Source: JBQTIY01 sp052387675
GTDB taxonomy: Bacteria; Planctomycetota; B15-G4
Assembly: GCA_052387675.1 (NCBI GenBank)
Contig: JBQTIY010000010.1
Span: 186,001-250,000, forward strand
Reading direction: 5' to 3'
DNA length: 64,000 nt
Every line of letters starts with the position of its first letter. Position 1 is the first letter of the stretch. This document shows positions 32,730-41,016 of this stretch, one piece after another. The notes beneath the pieces were generated by a model. That model made no database searches, was not told the DNA's origin, and saw nothing but the letters and a program-made list of their open reading frames with translations. Both the position numbers and the translations under genes were made by a program.

Positions 32730-33428
32730 ATGCTTCTGAGAATCGTTTCCGCAGGTGTCGTCTTGACGGGAGTGGTTTGCTGGGCGGCGCTGGCGGGGGA
32801 TGTGACTCCGCCCGGCGGTCCGGTGACCGGCACGATGAAGACGCTGACGGACATCGAGCCGCGCGTGGCCCTCCGCAATGACCCGGGCCTGGTGCCGGTC
32901 GTTATTGCCGCAGCCGGTTCGTACTACCTGGCCGAGGACATCGTGGGGCTGCCCGGACAGCACGGGATCCAGATCGCCGCCAGTGACGTGACGCTGGATC
33001 TCAACGGGTTCGCCATCCGGGGCAATCTCGAAGTGGGCTCGACGGATGGCGTGAACCTCACGGCGGCGGCCTCCAATGTGAGTGTGCGCAACGGAGTGAT
33101 TCGAGACTTCCAGGGGCTGGGAGTCAGCGCGAACACGCCGAACCTGGGTTGTCTCTTCGACGGCCTGCGCGTGAGCAATTGCGGAAGCACCGGCATTCGC
33201 TCAGGCCTGGGCGGACTGGTTTCCGGCTGCGTGGTCCGTGACTGCGGGGGCATCGGAATCACCGGTCAGGACGGAGCACTGATCACCGGCTGCACGAGCT
33301 ACTCGAACGCCGCCGCTGGCATCAACAACGGCGGGGGCTTGGTGCATGGCTGCTCGGCCCGAGGCAACGTCGGCCTGGAGATCGCGCTCGTGAACGGTGC
33401 CGTCGGGCACGACAACTCGGCGCCCTGA
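32730..33428 (+). CDS. exported right-handed beta-helix protein
   Basis: A 232-residue secreted protein. The signal peptide (LLRIVSAGVVLTGVVCWAAL, cleavage after AGD or LAG) is followed by about 50 residues containing PGLVPVVIAAAGSYYLAEDI, then parallel beta-helix coils: GIQIAASDVTLDLNGFAIRG, GVNLTAAASNVSVRNGVIRD, GLGVSANTPNLGCLFDGLRV, then further coils with the NCGSTGIRSG type turn. The fold is shared by pectate lyases and carbohydrate-binding surface proteins; no lyase catalytic residues are identifiable. GAGGAGG lies 7 bases upstream of the ATG. At about seven coils it is short for a polysaccharide lyase. Confidence 0.8.
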   Translation: MLLRIVSAGVVLTGVVCWAALAGDVTPPGGPVTGTMKTLTDIEPRVALRNDPGLVPVVIAAAGSYYLAEDIVGLPGQHGIQIAASDVTLDLNGFAIRGNLEVGSTDGVNLTAAASNVSVRNGVIRDFQGLGVSANTPNLGCLFDGLRVSNCGSTGIRSGLGGLVSGCVVRDCGGIGITGQDGALITGCTSYSNAAAGINNGGGLVHGCSARGNVGLEIALVNGAVGHDNSAP

Positions 33429-33453
33429 TCGGCGCCCTCGTCGGCGCCAAGTC

Positions 33454-34608
33454 TCAGGGCAGAAAGCTGTCCGCCTTCTTGAGCTTCTGCGGCAGGTACT
33501 CCTCGAGCACGTAGTTGAGTCCCCACTTGGCGAGCGCCTGCTGCTCGGCGCGCACGCCCATCGACACGAGCATCTCCATGGCCTTCTGCCAGGGCTTGTG
33601 GTGCTGGAAGAAGGGGTCGTTCTTGAGGGCGTCTTTGGCGCGCTTGACGTCGACATCGAGCAGCGGGTGTGTGGGCAGCTCGTAGTCGAGGATGTCCTGC
33701 GGCGTGACGCCCAGGTAGCGCGCGTGCGGTACGCAGAAGAAGCGGTTGAGGTGCGCGGTGTTGCCACTGCCGACCTTTAGCGTGCGGTAGATGTTGCTGA
33801 TGCCGTAGGGGTCGCAGTCCACGAAGGCGTAGACCGGAATCTTCTGGGCCTCGGCCAGGCGGCGGATGAAGCGGCGTGTAGCGCGCGTGGGCACGCCGCT
33901 CATGCTCACCAGAATGCAGTTGGCGGTGTCCCAGTAGCCGTGCGCCTGCAGGCGCTGGAACATGCCGCCGGTCTCGATGGCGAGCACGAAGCTGGCCTTG
34001 GTCTCAAACTCCAGATGCTCGACGCTGTGCGGAATGCTGTAAGCGCCGGTGCCGAACTTGGTGCAGTCGATGCGCAGCGGCTGTCCGCTGGCCGGGTCGC
34101 GGTCGATGACCGTGAGCCGGCCGGCCACTGCGCCGCCGTGCTCTTCGGGGTAGAAGCGGAGCTGTTCGCGTGACACGCCCTGCACCGCGAACATGGCCTC
34201 GATGTCGTCCATGACCATGTCCGACTCGGGCTGCTCGTTGAACTTCGCCTCGCCCCAGTTCTTGCTGACGTAGTAGGCCTCTCGCTTCGTCGCAAAGGTG
34301 TCGCCCTCGATCATCTCCTTGCTCAGGCTCATCATGCGCAGGGTCTGCGCGAAGCCCTTGACCGTGTTCACCGTGAGCGTGCGCACCTTTTTCTGCTTGC
34401 CGATCTCGAGGTAGCCCACCTTGCTGTCGTACTTCACGTTGCCCAGCGAGCGCACGGGGGCGGAGAGTTCCGGCTTGCCGTCCTTTACGCTGGCCTCGTA
34501 GACCTCGCGCGCCTCGTCGCCGAGGCACTTCAGCGTGTGCTTGTCCGTCGCGTCGGTGACGGTTTTGCGGGTCAGCTTCTTGGCGGTGGGGGACTTGGAT
34601 TTGGCCAT
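33454..34608 (-). CDS. top6A: DNA topoisomerase VI subunit A (Spo11/Top6A family)
   Basis: Catalytic subunit of the type IIB topoisomerase, which cuts both DNA strands through a tyrosyl link and passes another duplex. The 384-residue protein has the 5Y-CAP catalytic motif TKREAYYVSKNW (Tyr112/113, the second being the invariant one in the family) and a Toprim domain with FVLAIETGGMFQRL and VYAFVDCDPYGISNIYRTLK (the D-x-D metal site). The N-terminal 20 residues are Lys/Thr-rich. The family is standard in archaea and plants and sporadic in bacteria. The B subunit lies 3.8 kb upstream on the same strand, separated by three opposite-strand genes, instead of in the usual B-A operon. Confidence 0.95.
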   Translation of the reverse strand: MAKSKSPTAKKLTRKTVTDATDKHTLKCLGDEAREVYEASVKDGKPELSAPVRSLGNVKYDSKVGYLEIGKQKKVRTLTVNTVKGFAQTLRMMSLSKEMIEGDTFATKREAYYVSKNWGEAKFNEQPESDMVMDDIEAMFAVQGVSREQLRFYPEEHGGAVAGRLTVIDRDPASGQPLRIDCTKFGTGAYSIPHSVEHLEFETKASFVLAIETGGMFQRLQAHGYWDTANCILVSMSGVPTRATRRFIRRLAEAQKIPVYAFVDCDPYGISNIYRTLKVGSGNTAHLNRFFCVPHARYLGVTPQDILDYELPTHPLLDVDVKRAKDALKNDPFFQHHKPWQKAMEMLVSMGVRAEQQALAKWGLNYVLEEYLPQKLKKADSFLP

Positions 34609-34723
34609 GGGAGCGCTCAGCTGGTGCGAGTTGCTGAGTCTGCAAGCGGCTCATTGCGGTTACAAGCGGTCCATGCGAGAGTGCGCTCTGGATCGGGCGC
34701 GCTGACCTCATCGGGCCGCAGGC

Positions 34724-36511
34724 ATGCTTCGAACGTCGATACTTCTGCCGATTGCGTGCGTCTTACACATCCTCGCGCCCACGGCTGCGTCACAGGGGCA
34801 ACTCGCCTACTTCAAGGCTTCGAACACGGGGATCTTCGACGGGTTCGGCGCGGCGATCGCCGTCAGCGGCGACACGATGATTGTCGGTGCGCCCGCCGAG
34901 GACAGCGCGGCCACGACCGTTGACGGGAACCAGTCCGACAATAGCGCCTTGAGCGCCGGAGCCGTCTATGTGTTCGTCCGGAGCGCTGGCGTCTGGAGCC
35001 AGCAGGCCTACCTGAAGGCCTCCAACGCGGGGAGCTTCGACGAGTTCGGCCGATCAGTTGCGATCTGCGGTGACACGATCATCGTGGGTGCCCCGGGTGA
35101 GGACAGCCACGCATCGGAAGTGGACGGGGACCAGAGCGACAACAGCCTGCCCCTCGCCGGCGCAGCCTACGTCTTCGTGCGGAACGGAACGGTGTGGACG
35201 CAGCAGGCCTATCTCAAGGCGCAGGTTCCTGGTCACGACGACCAGTTTGGCTTCTCGGTCTCGGTCTCGGGCAGCACGATCGCAGTCGGCGCCCGCGGCG
35301 AATCCAGTGACGCCACCGGCGTGGACGGCGACGCCTCGAATGACGACGCGCCGGCGTCCGGCGCCGTCTACGTTTTTGGCCGGAGCGGCGGAGTCTGGAG
35401 TCAGCAGGCTTATCTCAAGGCCTCCAACGCGGACGTCGCCGACCAGTTCGGCTACTCCGTCTCGGTGTTCGGTGACACCATCGCCGTGGGCGCCGTCGGC
35501 GAGTCGAGCAGCGCCACTGGCATTGGGGGGAACCAGACGGACAACAGCGCGAGCGCAGCGGGAGCGGCCTACGTCTTCGTGCGGAACGGCCTGAACTGGA
35601 GTCAGCAGGCCTACCTCAAGTCGTCCGAGGCAGCCTTCGGCGACCGGTTCGGCGAGAGCGTGTCGATCTCCGGCGAGACGCTCGCCGTAGGCGCGCCTGA
35701 GGAGGGCGGCGGTGCGGCCTACGTGTTTGTTCGGTCGGGGGGAGATTGGGCACAGCAGTCCAGGCTTGACGTGACCGCGAGCGGGGGGGCCTTCGGCGCC
35801 TCAGTGGCCGTTTCGGGCAGCGCTCTCGTGGTCGGTGCACGGTTCGACAACAGCTCCAGCATCGGGATCAATGGCGACTGGAACCAGAACGCGACGAAGT
35901 CCGGCGCGGCTTACGCCTATGGCCGCAATGGCAGCGTCTGGAGCATGCAGGCCTTCGTCAAGACTTGGCACACGGACCCATACGACGACTTTGGCTGCGC
36001 CGTCGCGGCTTCGGGCGGACTCGTGGTCGCAGGTGCGTCATGCGAGGACGGCAGCTCGACGGGCGTCTACGGCGACCACTTCAGCGACTCCAGCGTCGAC
36101 TCCGGCGCGGCCTTCGTCTTCGATCTCGACCTGCTATCCGATGCATGGGCGGACATGGGCAACGGCCTGGACGGTGTGGACGGAGTGCCGCTGCTCACGG
36201 GCAGCGGAGCGCTCACGGCCGGATCAGGGGGCATCCTCAGGCTCTTCGACGCCATGCCCACGGCACCCTGTGCGCTCCTGGTGTCCCTTGCGTCGGCGCC
36301 AATGCACTTCAAGGGCGGCACGCTAGTTGCGTTTCCACCGCTGTTGAGCGTGCCGCTCGCCACCTCCGCCAACGGCTTGCTCCAGTTGCCATTCGTGTGG
36401 CCCTCGGGCGTGCCCTCGGACACGGTCTTCTGGTTCCAGTACGCGATCGCCGACCCGGCGTCCGTCCACGGTGTGTCGCTGAGTAACGCGCTGAGCGCCA
36501 CGACACCGTGA
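34724..36511 (+). CDS. secreted FG-GAP beta-propeller protein
   Basis: A 595-residue exported protein. After a signal peptide (LLPIACVLHILAPTAAS) come seven repeats of roughly 50-67 residues following the pattern QQAYLKASNA...D.FG.SVSVSGDTI.VGA..E.S.ATG..G...DNSA..AGAAYVFVRNG..W, a complete seven-bladed FG-GAP propeller with the Ca-binding-type Asp/Gly loops; blade 5 is shortened. The last roughly 110 residues form a separate module, ending HGVSLSNALSATTP, with MHFKGGTLVAFPPLLSVPL and WPSGVPSDTVFWFQYAIADP, a C-terminal domain I associate with planctomycete secreted proteins. Probably a cell-surface adhesion or structural protein. It overlaps the DUF6370 gene by 4 bases. Confidence 0.85.
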   Translation: MLRTSILLPIACVLHILAPTAASQGQLAYFKASNTGIFDGFGAAIAVSGDTMIVGAPAEDSAATTVDGNQSDNSALSAGAVYVFVRSAGVWSQQAYLKASNAGSFDEFGRSVAICGDTIIVGAPGEDSHASEVDGDQSDNSLPLAGAAYVFVRNGTVWTQQAYLKAQVPGHDDQFGFSVSVSGSTIAVGARGESSDATGVDGDASNDDAPASGAVYVFGRSGGVWSQQAYLKASNADVADQFGYSVSVFGDTIAVGAVGESSSATGIGGNQTDNSASAAGAAYVFVRNGLNWSQQAYLKSSEAAFGDRFGESVSISGETLAVGAPEEGGGAAYVFVRSGGDWAQQSRLDVTASGGAFGASVAVSGSALVVGARFDNSSSIGINGDWNQNATKSGAAYAYGRNGSVWSMQAFVKTWHTDPYDDFGCAVAASGGLVVAGASCEDGSSTGVYGDHFSDSSVDSGAAFVFDLDLLSDAWADMGNGLDGVDGVPLLTGSGALTAGSGGILRLFDAMPTAPCALLVSLASAPMHFKGGTLVAFPPLLSVPLATSANGLLQLPFVWPSGVPSDTVFWFQYAIADPASVHGVSLSNALSATTP

Positions 36512-36867
36512 GACGGTGGCTTGCGCGCACCTTCAGCTTCGCCCGGACGACGTTAGGACTCTCGCTTCTGCTGGCGATTGCGCAGGGCTGCACGTCGAGC
36601 GCCGCGCTCGCACCGCTGGAGGGTGTTCTGGTCGAGGCGGCTTGCGGGCAGTGCCAGTTCGGGCTCGTAGGCGAGGGCTGTGATCTCGCGGTGCGCATCG
36701 ATGGCCAGGCGTACTTCGTGGACGGCACCAGCATCGATGAGCACGGCGATGCGCACGCCGCTGACGGCTTCTGCCAGGCGGTACGCCAAGCCCGCGTGAG
36801 CGGCCAAGTGCAGGGCGACCGCTTCCAGGCGACGAGTTTCGAATTGCTGCCCGCCGCGACGCGCTAG
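36508..36867 (+). CDS. DUF6370-like lipoprotein
   Basis: A 119-residue predicted lipoprotein. The signal ends in LLLAIAQGC (lipobox AQGC). The mature part carries the family's pattern VEAACGQCQFGLVGEGCDLA, VRIDGQAYFVDGTSIDEHGD and AHAADGFCQAVRQARVSG, with three or four conserved Cys and a His/Asp-rich loop that could bind metal or form disulfides. The function of the family is unknown. The GTG start overlaps the propeller gene's stop (GTGA), so it is co-translated with it. Confidence 0.75.
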   Translation: MRRWLARTFSFARTTLGLSLLLAIAQGCTSSAALAPLEGVLVEAACGQCQFGLVGEGCDLAVRIDGQAYFVDGTSIDEHGDAHAADGFCQAVRQARVSGQVQGDRFQATSFELLPAATR

Positions 36868-36943
36868 TGCTTCGTCGGAGCACGGGCGGCTTGGCTAGGT
36901 CGTGAGCGCACGCTTCCGCTCGCGCACCTGCTCGAACTACGGT

Positions 36944-36949
36944 TAGGAT
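36944..36949 (+). promoter_or_regulatory. putative -10 element of a leaderless transcript
   Basis: TAGGAT inside ACGGTTAGGAT, the same 11-base string as before the beta-helix gene. The GTG of the next gene lies 7 bases after the hexamer, exactly where transcription should start, and no ribosome-binding site precedes it. No clear -35 is present. Confidence 0.35.
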
Positions 36950-36956
36950 TTCCAGC

Positions 36957-38393
36957 GTGGACTGGCGCCTGAGACTGCTGAGCATCGCGTGGCTAGGTGC
37001 CGTGCTGACGTCGCCGGCCGGCGTGCAGGCGCAGGACCAGGCACCGGTGCAAGTCTCGGTTCAGGTCGACCTGCGCGTGGAGCTGCTCACGATCGTGTTC
37101 CGGCTCGCGGGGGCGTCCGAGTTCAACCGCGACGAGGCGCGTTCACCCTACGCCGAGGCCGTCGACAAGCACTTCGGCTCCTTCCGCGAACATCCGGCGG
37201 TGCTCGCCGCCCAGCGACTGCGCGAGCAGCACGGCGTCAGCCACGACGCGGTGCCGAGCTTCGCCCTGCATCTGACCGATGTCGAGACGCTGGCCGAGCG
37301 CGTGCCCTTCGACGCCCGGCCGGCGCGGCTCGTGGACCGCTGGCCACTGGAGCCAGCGCGCGAGTTCCTGTCGCTGCTGCGTGACTTTGCACGTGAGACG
37401 CACTTTGCTGAGTTCGCGGCCTCGCAGGCCGAGATCTACGCCCTGGCGAGTCAGCGCCTGTCGGAACTGGTGCGCAATCGCCTGCAGATCGTCTGGCTGA
37501 ACGAGTACTTCGGCGACCGAGGCGACGCGAGTTTTCGCCTCAGCGTCGGTCTGCTTTGCGGTCCCAATGCCTTCGGCACCGGGGTGCGCTTCGCCGATGG
37601 ACAGCCCGAGGAGATTCATCCGGTCATAGGTGTTTGGCAGCGCGACAGCGCGGGCCGGCCGGTCTTCGATGCCACAGTCTTGCCGATCGTTGTGCACGAA
37701 TTGTGCCACTCCTATGCCAACCCGCTGGTGACGAAGCACTTGCCGGCGCTGCAGGCTGCCGGGGAAGTCCTGCTGCCGCCGGTGGCAGCGAGCATGCGTC
37801 GCCAGGCTTATCCCACTTGGCAGATCGTGCTTAACGAATCCCTCGTGCGGGCCGTCGTGGTGCGCTACCTCGCAACGCACCACGGTGCGGCTGCCGCGCA
37901 GGAGCAAGCCGCCGACGCGACCGGGCGCTCCTTTGCCTGGGTGCCGGATCTCGCGCGGGAACTGGAGCGGTACGAACGGGATCGCCAGACCTGGCCGACG
38001 CTCGGACACTTCATGCCCGAGGTGGCCGTGTTCTTCGCAGAACGCGCGCGAGTCGCGGCCGAAGCCGCGGCCAAGTTGCCTCAGGTGCTTTCGATGCAGC
38101 CCGGCAATGGCGCGCTCGACGTGGACCCGGCGCTGCCCATGATCGAAGTGCGCTTCGATCGCGCGATGGATACGCGCGGTCACTCGGTGGTGGGCGGCGG
38201 CGACGACTTCCCCGAACTCACGGGCAAACCGCAGTACGACGAATCGGGCCGCGTCTTCACGCTGCCCGTGCGCCTGCTGCCCGGTAAGACCTACCGCTTC
38301 GGCCTGAACGGCGGCCGATTCCAGAACTTTCGGGCCGCGGACGGGGCGGCGCTGGCGCCCGTGCTCGTCGAGTTCACGACACGCGGAGCCTGA
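36957..38393 (+). CDS. exported DUF4932-like zinc metalloprotease with C-terminal Ig-like domain
   Basis: A 478-residue exported protein (signal LLSIAWLGAVLTSPAGVQAQ). The domain from about residue 35 to 370 resembles DUF4932: VELLTIVFRLAGASEFNRDE, a long helical part, and the gluzincin motif HELCHSYANP (H-E-x-x-H) with a candidate third ligand Glu in NESLVRAVVVRY. The C-terminal 100 residues form a bacterial Ig-like (Big_5) domain: PGNGALDVDPALPMIEVRFD then RAMD and a LLPGKTYRFGLNG strand. Natural substrate unknown. The GTG start lacks a ribosome-binding site; a -10-like TAGGAT is 7 bases upstream. It ends 52 bases from the convergent top6B stop. Confidence 0.8.
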   Translation: MDWRLRLLSIAWLGAVLTSPAGVQAQDQAPVQVSVQVDLRVELLTIVFRLAGASEFNRDEARSPYAEAVDKHFGSFREHPAVLAAQRLREQHGVSHDAVPSFALHLTDVETLAERVPFDARPARLVDRWPLEPAREFLSLLRDFARETHFAEFAASQAEIYALASQRLSELVRNRLQIVWLNEYFGDRGDASFRLSVGLLCGPNAFGTGVRFADGQPEEIHPVIGVWQRDSAGRPVFDATVLPIVVHELCHSYANPLVTKHLPALQAAGEVLLPPVAASMRRQAYPTWQIVLNESLVRAVVVRYLATHHGAAAAQEQAADATGRSFAWVPDLARELERYERDRQTWPTLGHFMPEVAVFFAERARVAAEAAAKLPQVLSMQPGNGALDVDPALPMIEVRFDRAMDTRGHSVVGGGDDFPELTGKPQYDESGRVFTLPVRLLPGKTYRFGLNGGRFQNFRAADGAALAPVLVEFTTRGA

Positions 38394-38445
38394 AGCCCAG
38401 GACAGCTCGGCGACTCGCGTGATCGGACCGGCGCCCGGCTCACCC

Positions 38446-40191
38446 CTAACCCAGCTTTCTGCTCTTCTCCAGCGTGTCGCGCAGCTTGGCGATCACGTCG
38501 TCCTTCTCCGGATCCTTGAGGCCGAGCATCTCTTGCAGGGCCTCGCCGATGTGCGGGATGTACTTGTCGATGTAGGAGCGCTTCTTGAGCTCGTCCTCCA
38601 CGCGCGCGCGGCGGCGCAGGTGGATCTGCATCTGGCGGCCGCACTCTTGGAGCGCGAGCTTGATCTCCTTGATGATCTCCGGGTAGCTGGCGACGGCTTC
38701 CTTGCTCTCGCTGGTGAAGGGCACCCAGACGCTGGCCAGGTGCACCATGAAGATCACCGGCCCCACGGGCATGCCGTCTTTGGGCTGGCTGAGTCCGTAA
38801 GAGCGCCAGTCCACGTCGAGCACGGCCTTGCTGATCGCGCAGGCGCCCGGTTGGTGCTGCAGGGGCACGCGGTTCGCGAAACGCATCAGCCGCGCGGGCT
38901 CGTCGGCCGGCAGGCTGCCGCCCAGCGCGCAGCCGACTTCCACCTGGAAAGGATTGCCGCGATAGACGGCCGGCGCGCGCGTGCGCGAGACGAAGAACTC
39001 CGCCTCGCCGATCTCCTTCTGCAGACCCTTGCGGATCAGCTCCTCGCCGATGGGCGAGACGCAGTCCGTGGGCGGGTTCATGAGCTTGGTTTCGTTGATG
39101 GCCTTGTAGAGCGCCTCGGCCGACTTGTGCTCCAGACTCTTCACGCGCGCGGCCGGGTCGAGCCCGGCCAGTTCGCAAATCTCCTTGGCCACGCGCGAGG
39201 AGACGCGCGAGAAGTCGCTGGCCAAAAAGCCGCTCAGCTTGGTGCTGGCGGTGCCCTTCATCATCTTGAGCAGATTGCCCAACTCCACGCCGTGCGGATG
39301 CGGCTTGATCTCCAGAGGCTGCACGGGCAGCTCCTTGGTGGCGCGCTCGAAGAGCGTGGGCGGCGCGCCCTTCTCCAAATCGGGCGGCCAGTAGGTGATC
39401 TGCACGTGCGGGTTGGCGATGGCCACCTGCGCGAGCCACTCATCCACGGAGGCCTTGCCCTTGCGGTACTCGGCTTCCAGCTCGATGGTGACCTCGGTGC
39501 CGTGCTCGCGGTCCCACTCGAAGATGCGCGGCGGGCGCGGCTTCACGGGCGCGTTCTTGGCCGTGTCGATGCGCAGGGCCACGTCGAGGGCGTCGTGCTG
39601 CTTGCCGATGCGCGACTTGATGATGGTGGGCGCGCCGGTGGTCATCTGGCCGTACATGCCGGCCGCCGAGATGCCGATGCCCTGCTGTCCGCGGCTCTGC
39701 CGCAGCCGGTGAAACTTGCTGCCGTAGAGCAGGCGCGCGAAGACATTGTCGATTTGCTCGGGCACGATGCCCGGCCCGTTGTCGCCGACGATCACGCGGA
39801 AACGGTTCTCGATCTTCGCCATCGGCTCGATGCGCACGGTGACGTCCGGCAGAATCTCGGCCTCCTCGCAGGCGTCGAGCGCGTTGTCCACGGCCTCCTT
39901 GACGGTGGTGAGCAGGGCCTTGCGCTTGCTGTCGAAGCCGAGCAGGTGCCGGTTCTTGGCGAAGAACTCGCTGACTGAAATCTCGCGCTGCTTCTCGGCC
40001 AGGTCGTGGGCCTTGGTGCGGCCGCGCCCGCTGGCGGTCGGAACTCGCCGGCTCGAAGTGGGCTTTTCGGCAGCATCTTCGGCGGGTGCGCCGGTTGCCG
40101 AGTCGCTCGCGGTGTCGGCCGGGGAGTCCGCGGCAGGCGCAGAGTCGGGCGCGGCGTCGAAGAGCGACTTCTGGCGGGTGGCAGGGCTCAT
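38446..40191 (-). CDS. top6B: DNA topoisomerase VI subunit B (GHKL ATPase)
   Basis: ATPase subunit that clamps DNA and drives strand passage with Top6A. The 581-residue protein has a 60-residue Ala/Ser/Asp-rich leader absent from archaeal forms. Then come the Bergerat-fold motifs: N-box TVKEAVDNALDACEEAE, G1 VIVGDNGPGI, G2 SRGQQGIGISAAGMYGQ and the conserved RLLYGSKFH. A helix-two-turn-helix region follows (FLASDFSRVSSRVAKEICEL), then the transducer domain (FQVEVGCALGGSLP, LMRFANRVPLQHQPGACAIS, with the switch-lysine region KDGMPVGPVIFMVHLAS). The ATG at 40191 is preceded by CGGAG at long spacing. Top6A is 3.8 kb downstream on the same strand, beyond three opposite-strand genes. Confidence 0.95.
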   Translation of the reverse strand: MSPATRQKSLFDAAPDSAPAADSPADTASDSATGAPAEDAAEKPTSSRRVPTASGRGRTKAHDLAEKQREISVSEFFAKNRHLLGFDSKRKALLTTVKEAVDNALDACEEAEILPDVTVRIEPMAKIENRFRVIVGDNGPGIVPEQIDNVFARLLYGSKFHRLRQSRGQQGIGISAAGMYGQMTTGAPTIIKSRIGKQHDALDVALRIDTAKNAPVKPRPPRIFEWDREHGTEVTIELEAEYRKGKASVDEWLAQVAIANPHVQITYWPPDLEKGAPPTLFERATKELPVQPLEIKPHPHGVELGNLLKMMKGTASTKLSGFLASDFSRVSSRVAKEICELAGLDPAARVKSLEHKSAEALYKAINETKLMNPPTDCVSPIGEELIRKGLQKEIGEAEFFVSRTRAPAVYRGNPFQVEVGCALGGSLPADEPARLMRFANRVPLQHQPGACAISKAVLDVDWRSYGLSQPKDGMPVGPVIFMVHLASVWVPFTSESKEAVASYPEIIKEIKLALQECGRQMQIHLRRRARVEDELKKRSYIDKYIPHIGEALQEMLGLKDPEKDDVIAKLRDTLEKSRKLG

Positions 40192-40338
40192 GCGGTGGGG
40201 CGCTCCGGGCAAGGTGTTCACCTTAAGCGGTGCCGGGACCCGTTCAAGCGGCGAGCGCGGCCCCCGGTGCCGATCAGAGCAGGTGCGGCCTGCCGTGCTA
40301 TGTCGGGGGGTCGTCCCTCCGCAGCGAGCCTGCCTCCA

Positions 40339-41016
40339 ATGAACGCTTTCCGTCTGCCGCCGCTGCCGTACTCGACCGCCGCGCTTGAACCGCACATTTC
40401 GCGCTTGACCCTGCGTACGCATCACGGCCACCATCACCGAGCCTACGTGGAGAAGCTGAACGCCGCGTTGCGCGGAACGCGCAAGGCTGCCTGGAGTCTG
40501 GAGCGCCTCGTCCGCGCCGGGTCAGGGCCGCTGTTCAACCACGCCGCACAAGCCTGGAACCACGAGTTCTGCTGGCACTCGTTGCGGCCGGCCGGGGGCC
40601 CGCGGACGCCGGTGGCGCTGTCGGACGCCATCACGCGTTCCTTCGGCGGGTTGAGCGCGCTGCGAACGGAGTTCACTGAGGCAGCGCTGGCGCACTTCGG
40701 TTCAGGCTGGGCCTGGCTGGTCGTCCAGCCGAGTCGCGGATCGCGCGGCAGCTCGGGCGGCCGGCTGGCCGTGCTCACGACGCACGATGCCGAGACGCCG
40801 CTGCGCACCGGTCCCTTGCCGCTGCTCTGCTGCGACCTGTGGGAGCACGCTTGGTATCTCGATCGCCGGCATGACAAAGCTGCCTATCTGGAAGCCTTCT
40901 GGAAGCTGGCCAATTGGTCCTTCGCTGCCGCCAATCTCGAACGCGGTACGCCCTTCATGTCGGCGTCCAAGTCGCCCGCGGCGAGTTCAGTCAGCGCGCG
41001 GCGGCGTAAACGCTGA
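40339..41016 (+). CDS. Fe-type superoxide dismutase
   Basis: Converts superoxide to oxygen and hydrogen peroxide. The 225-residue protein has the Fe/Mn-SOD architecture: LPPLPYSTAALEPHIS, first ligand and gate residues in THHGHHHRAYVEKLN, second ligand FNHAAQAWNHEFCWHSL, and the third and fourth ligands DLWEHAWYLD. Gln in AAQAWNH at the FeSOD-type position argues for iron rather than manganese. No signal peptide, so cytosolic. The C-terminal 25 residues are a Ser/Arg/Lys-rich tail beyond the fold. The 3' end overlaps the convergent response-regulator gene by 26 bases. Confidence 0.92.
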   Translation: MNAFRLPPLPYSTAALEPHISRLTLRTHHGHHHRAYVEKLNAALRGTRKAAWSLERLVRAGSGPLFNHAAQAWNHEFCWHSLRPAGGPRTPVALSDAITRSFGGLSALRTEFTEAALAHFGSGWAWLVVQPSRGSRGSSGGRLAVLTTHDAETPLRTGPLPLLCCDLWEHAWYLDRRHDKAAYLEAFWKLANWSFAAANLERGTPFMSASKSPAASSVSARRRKR

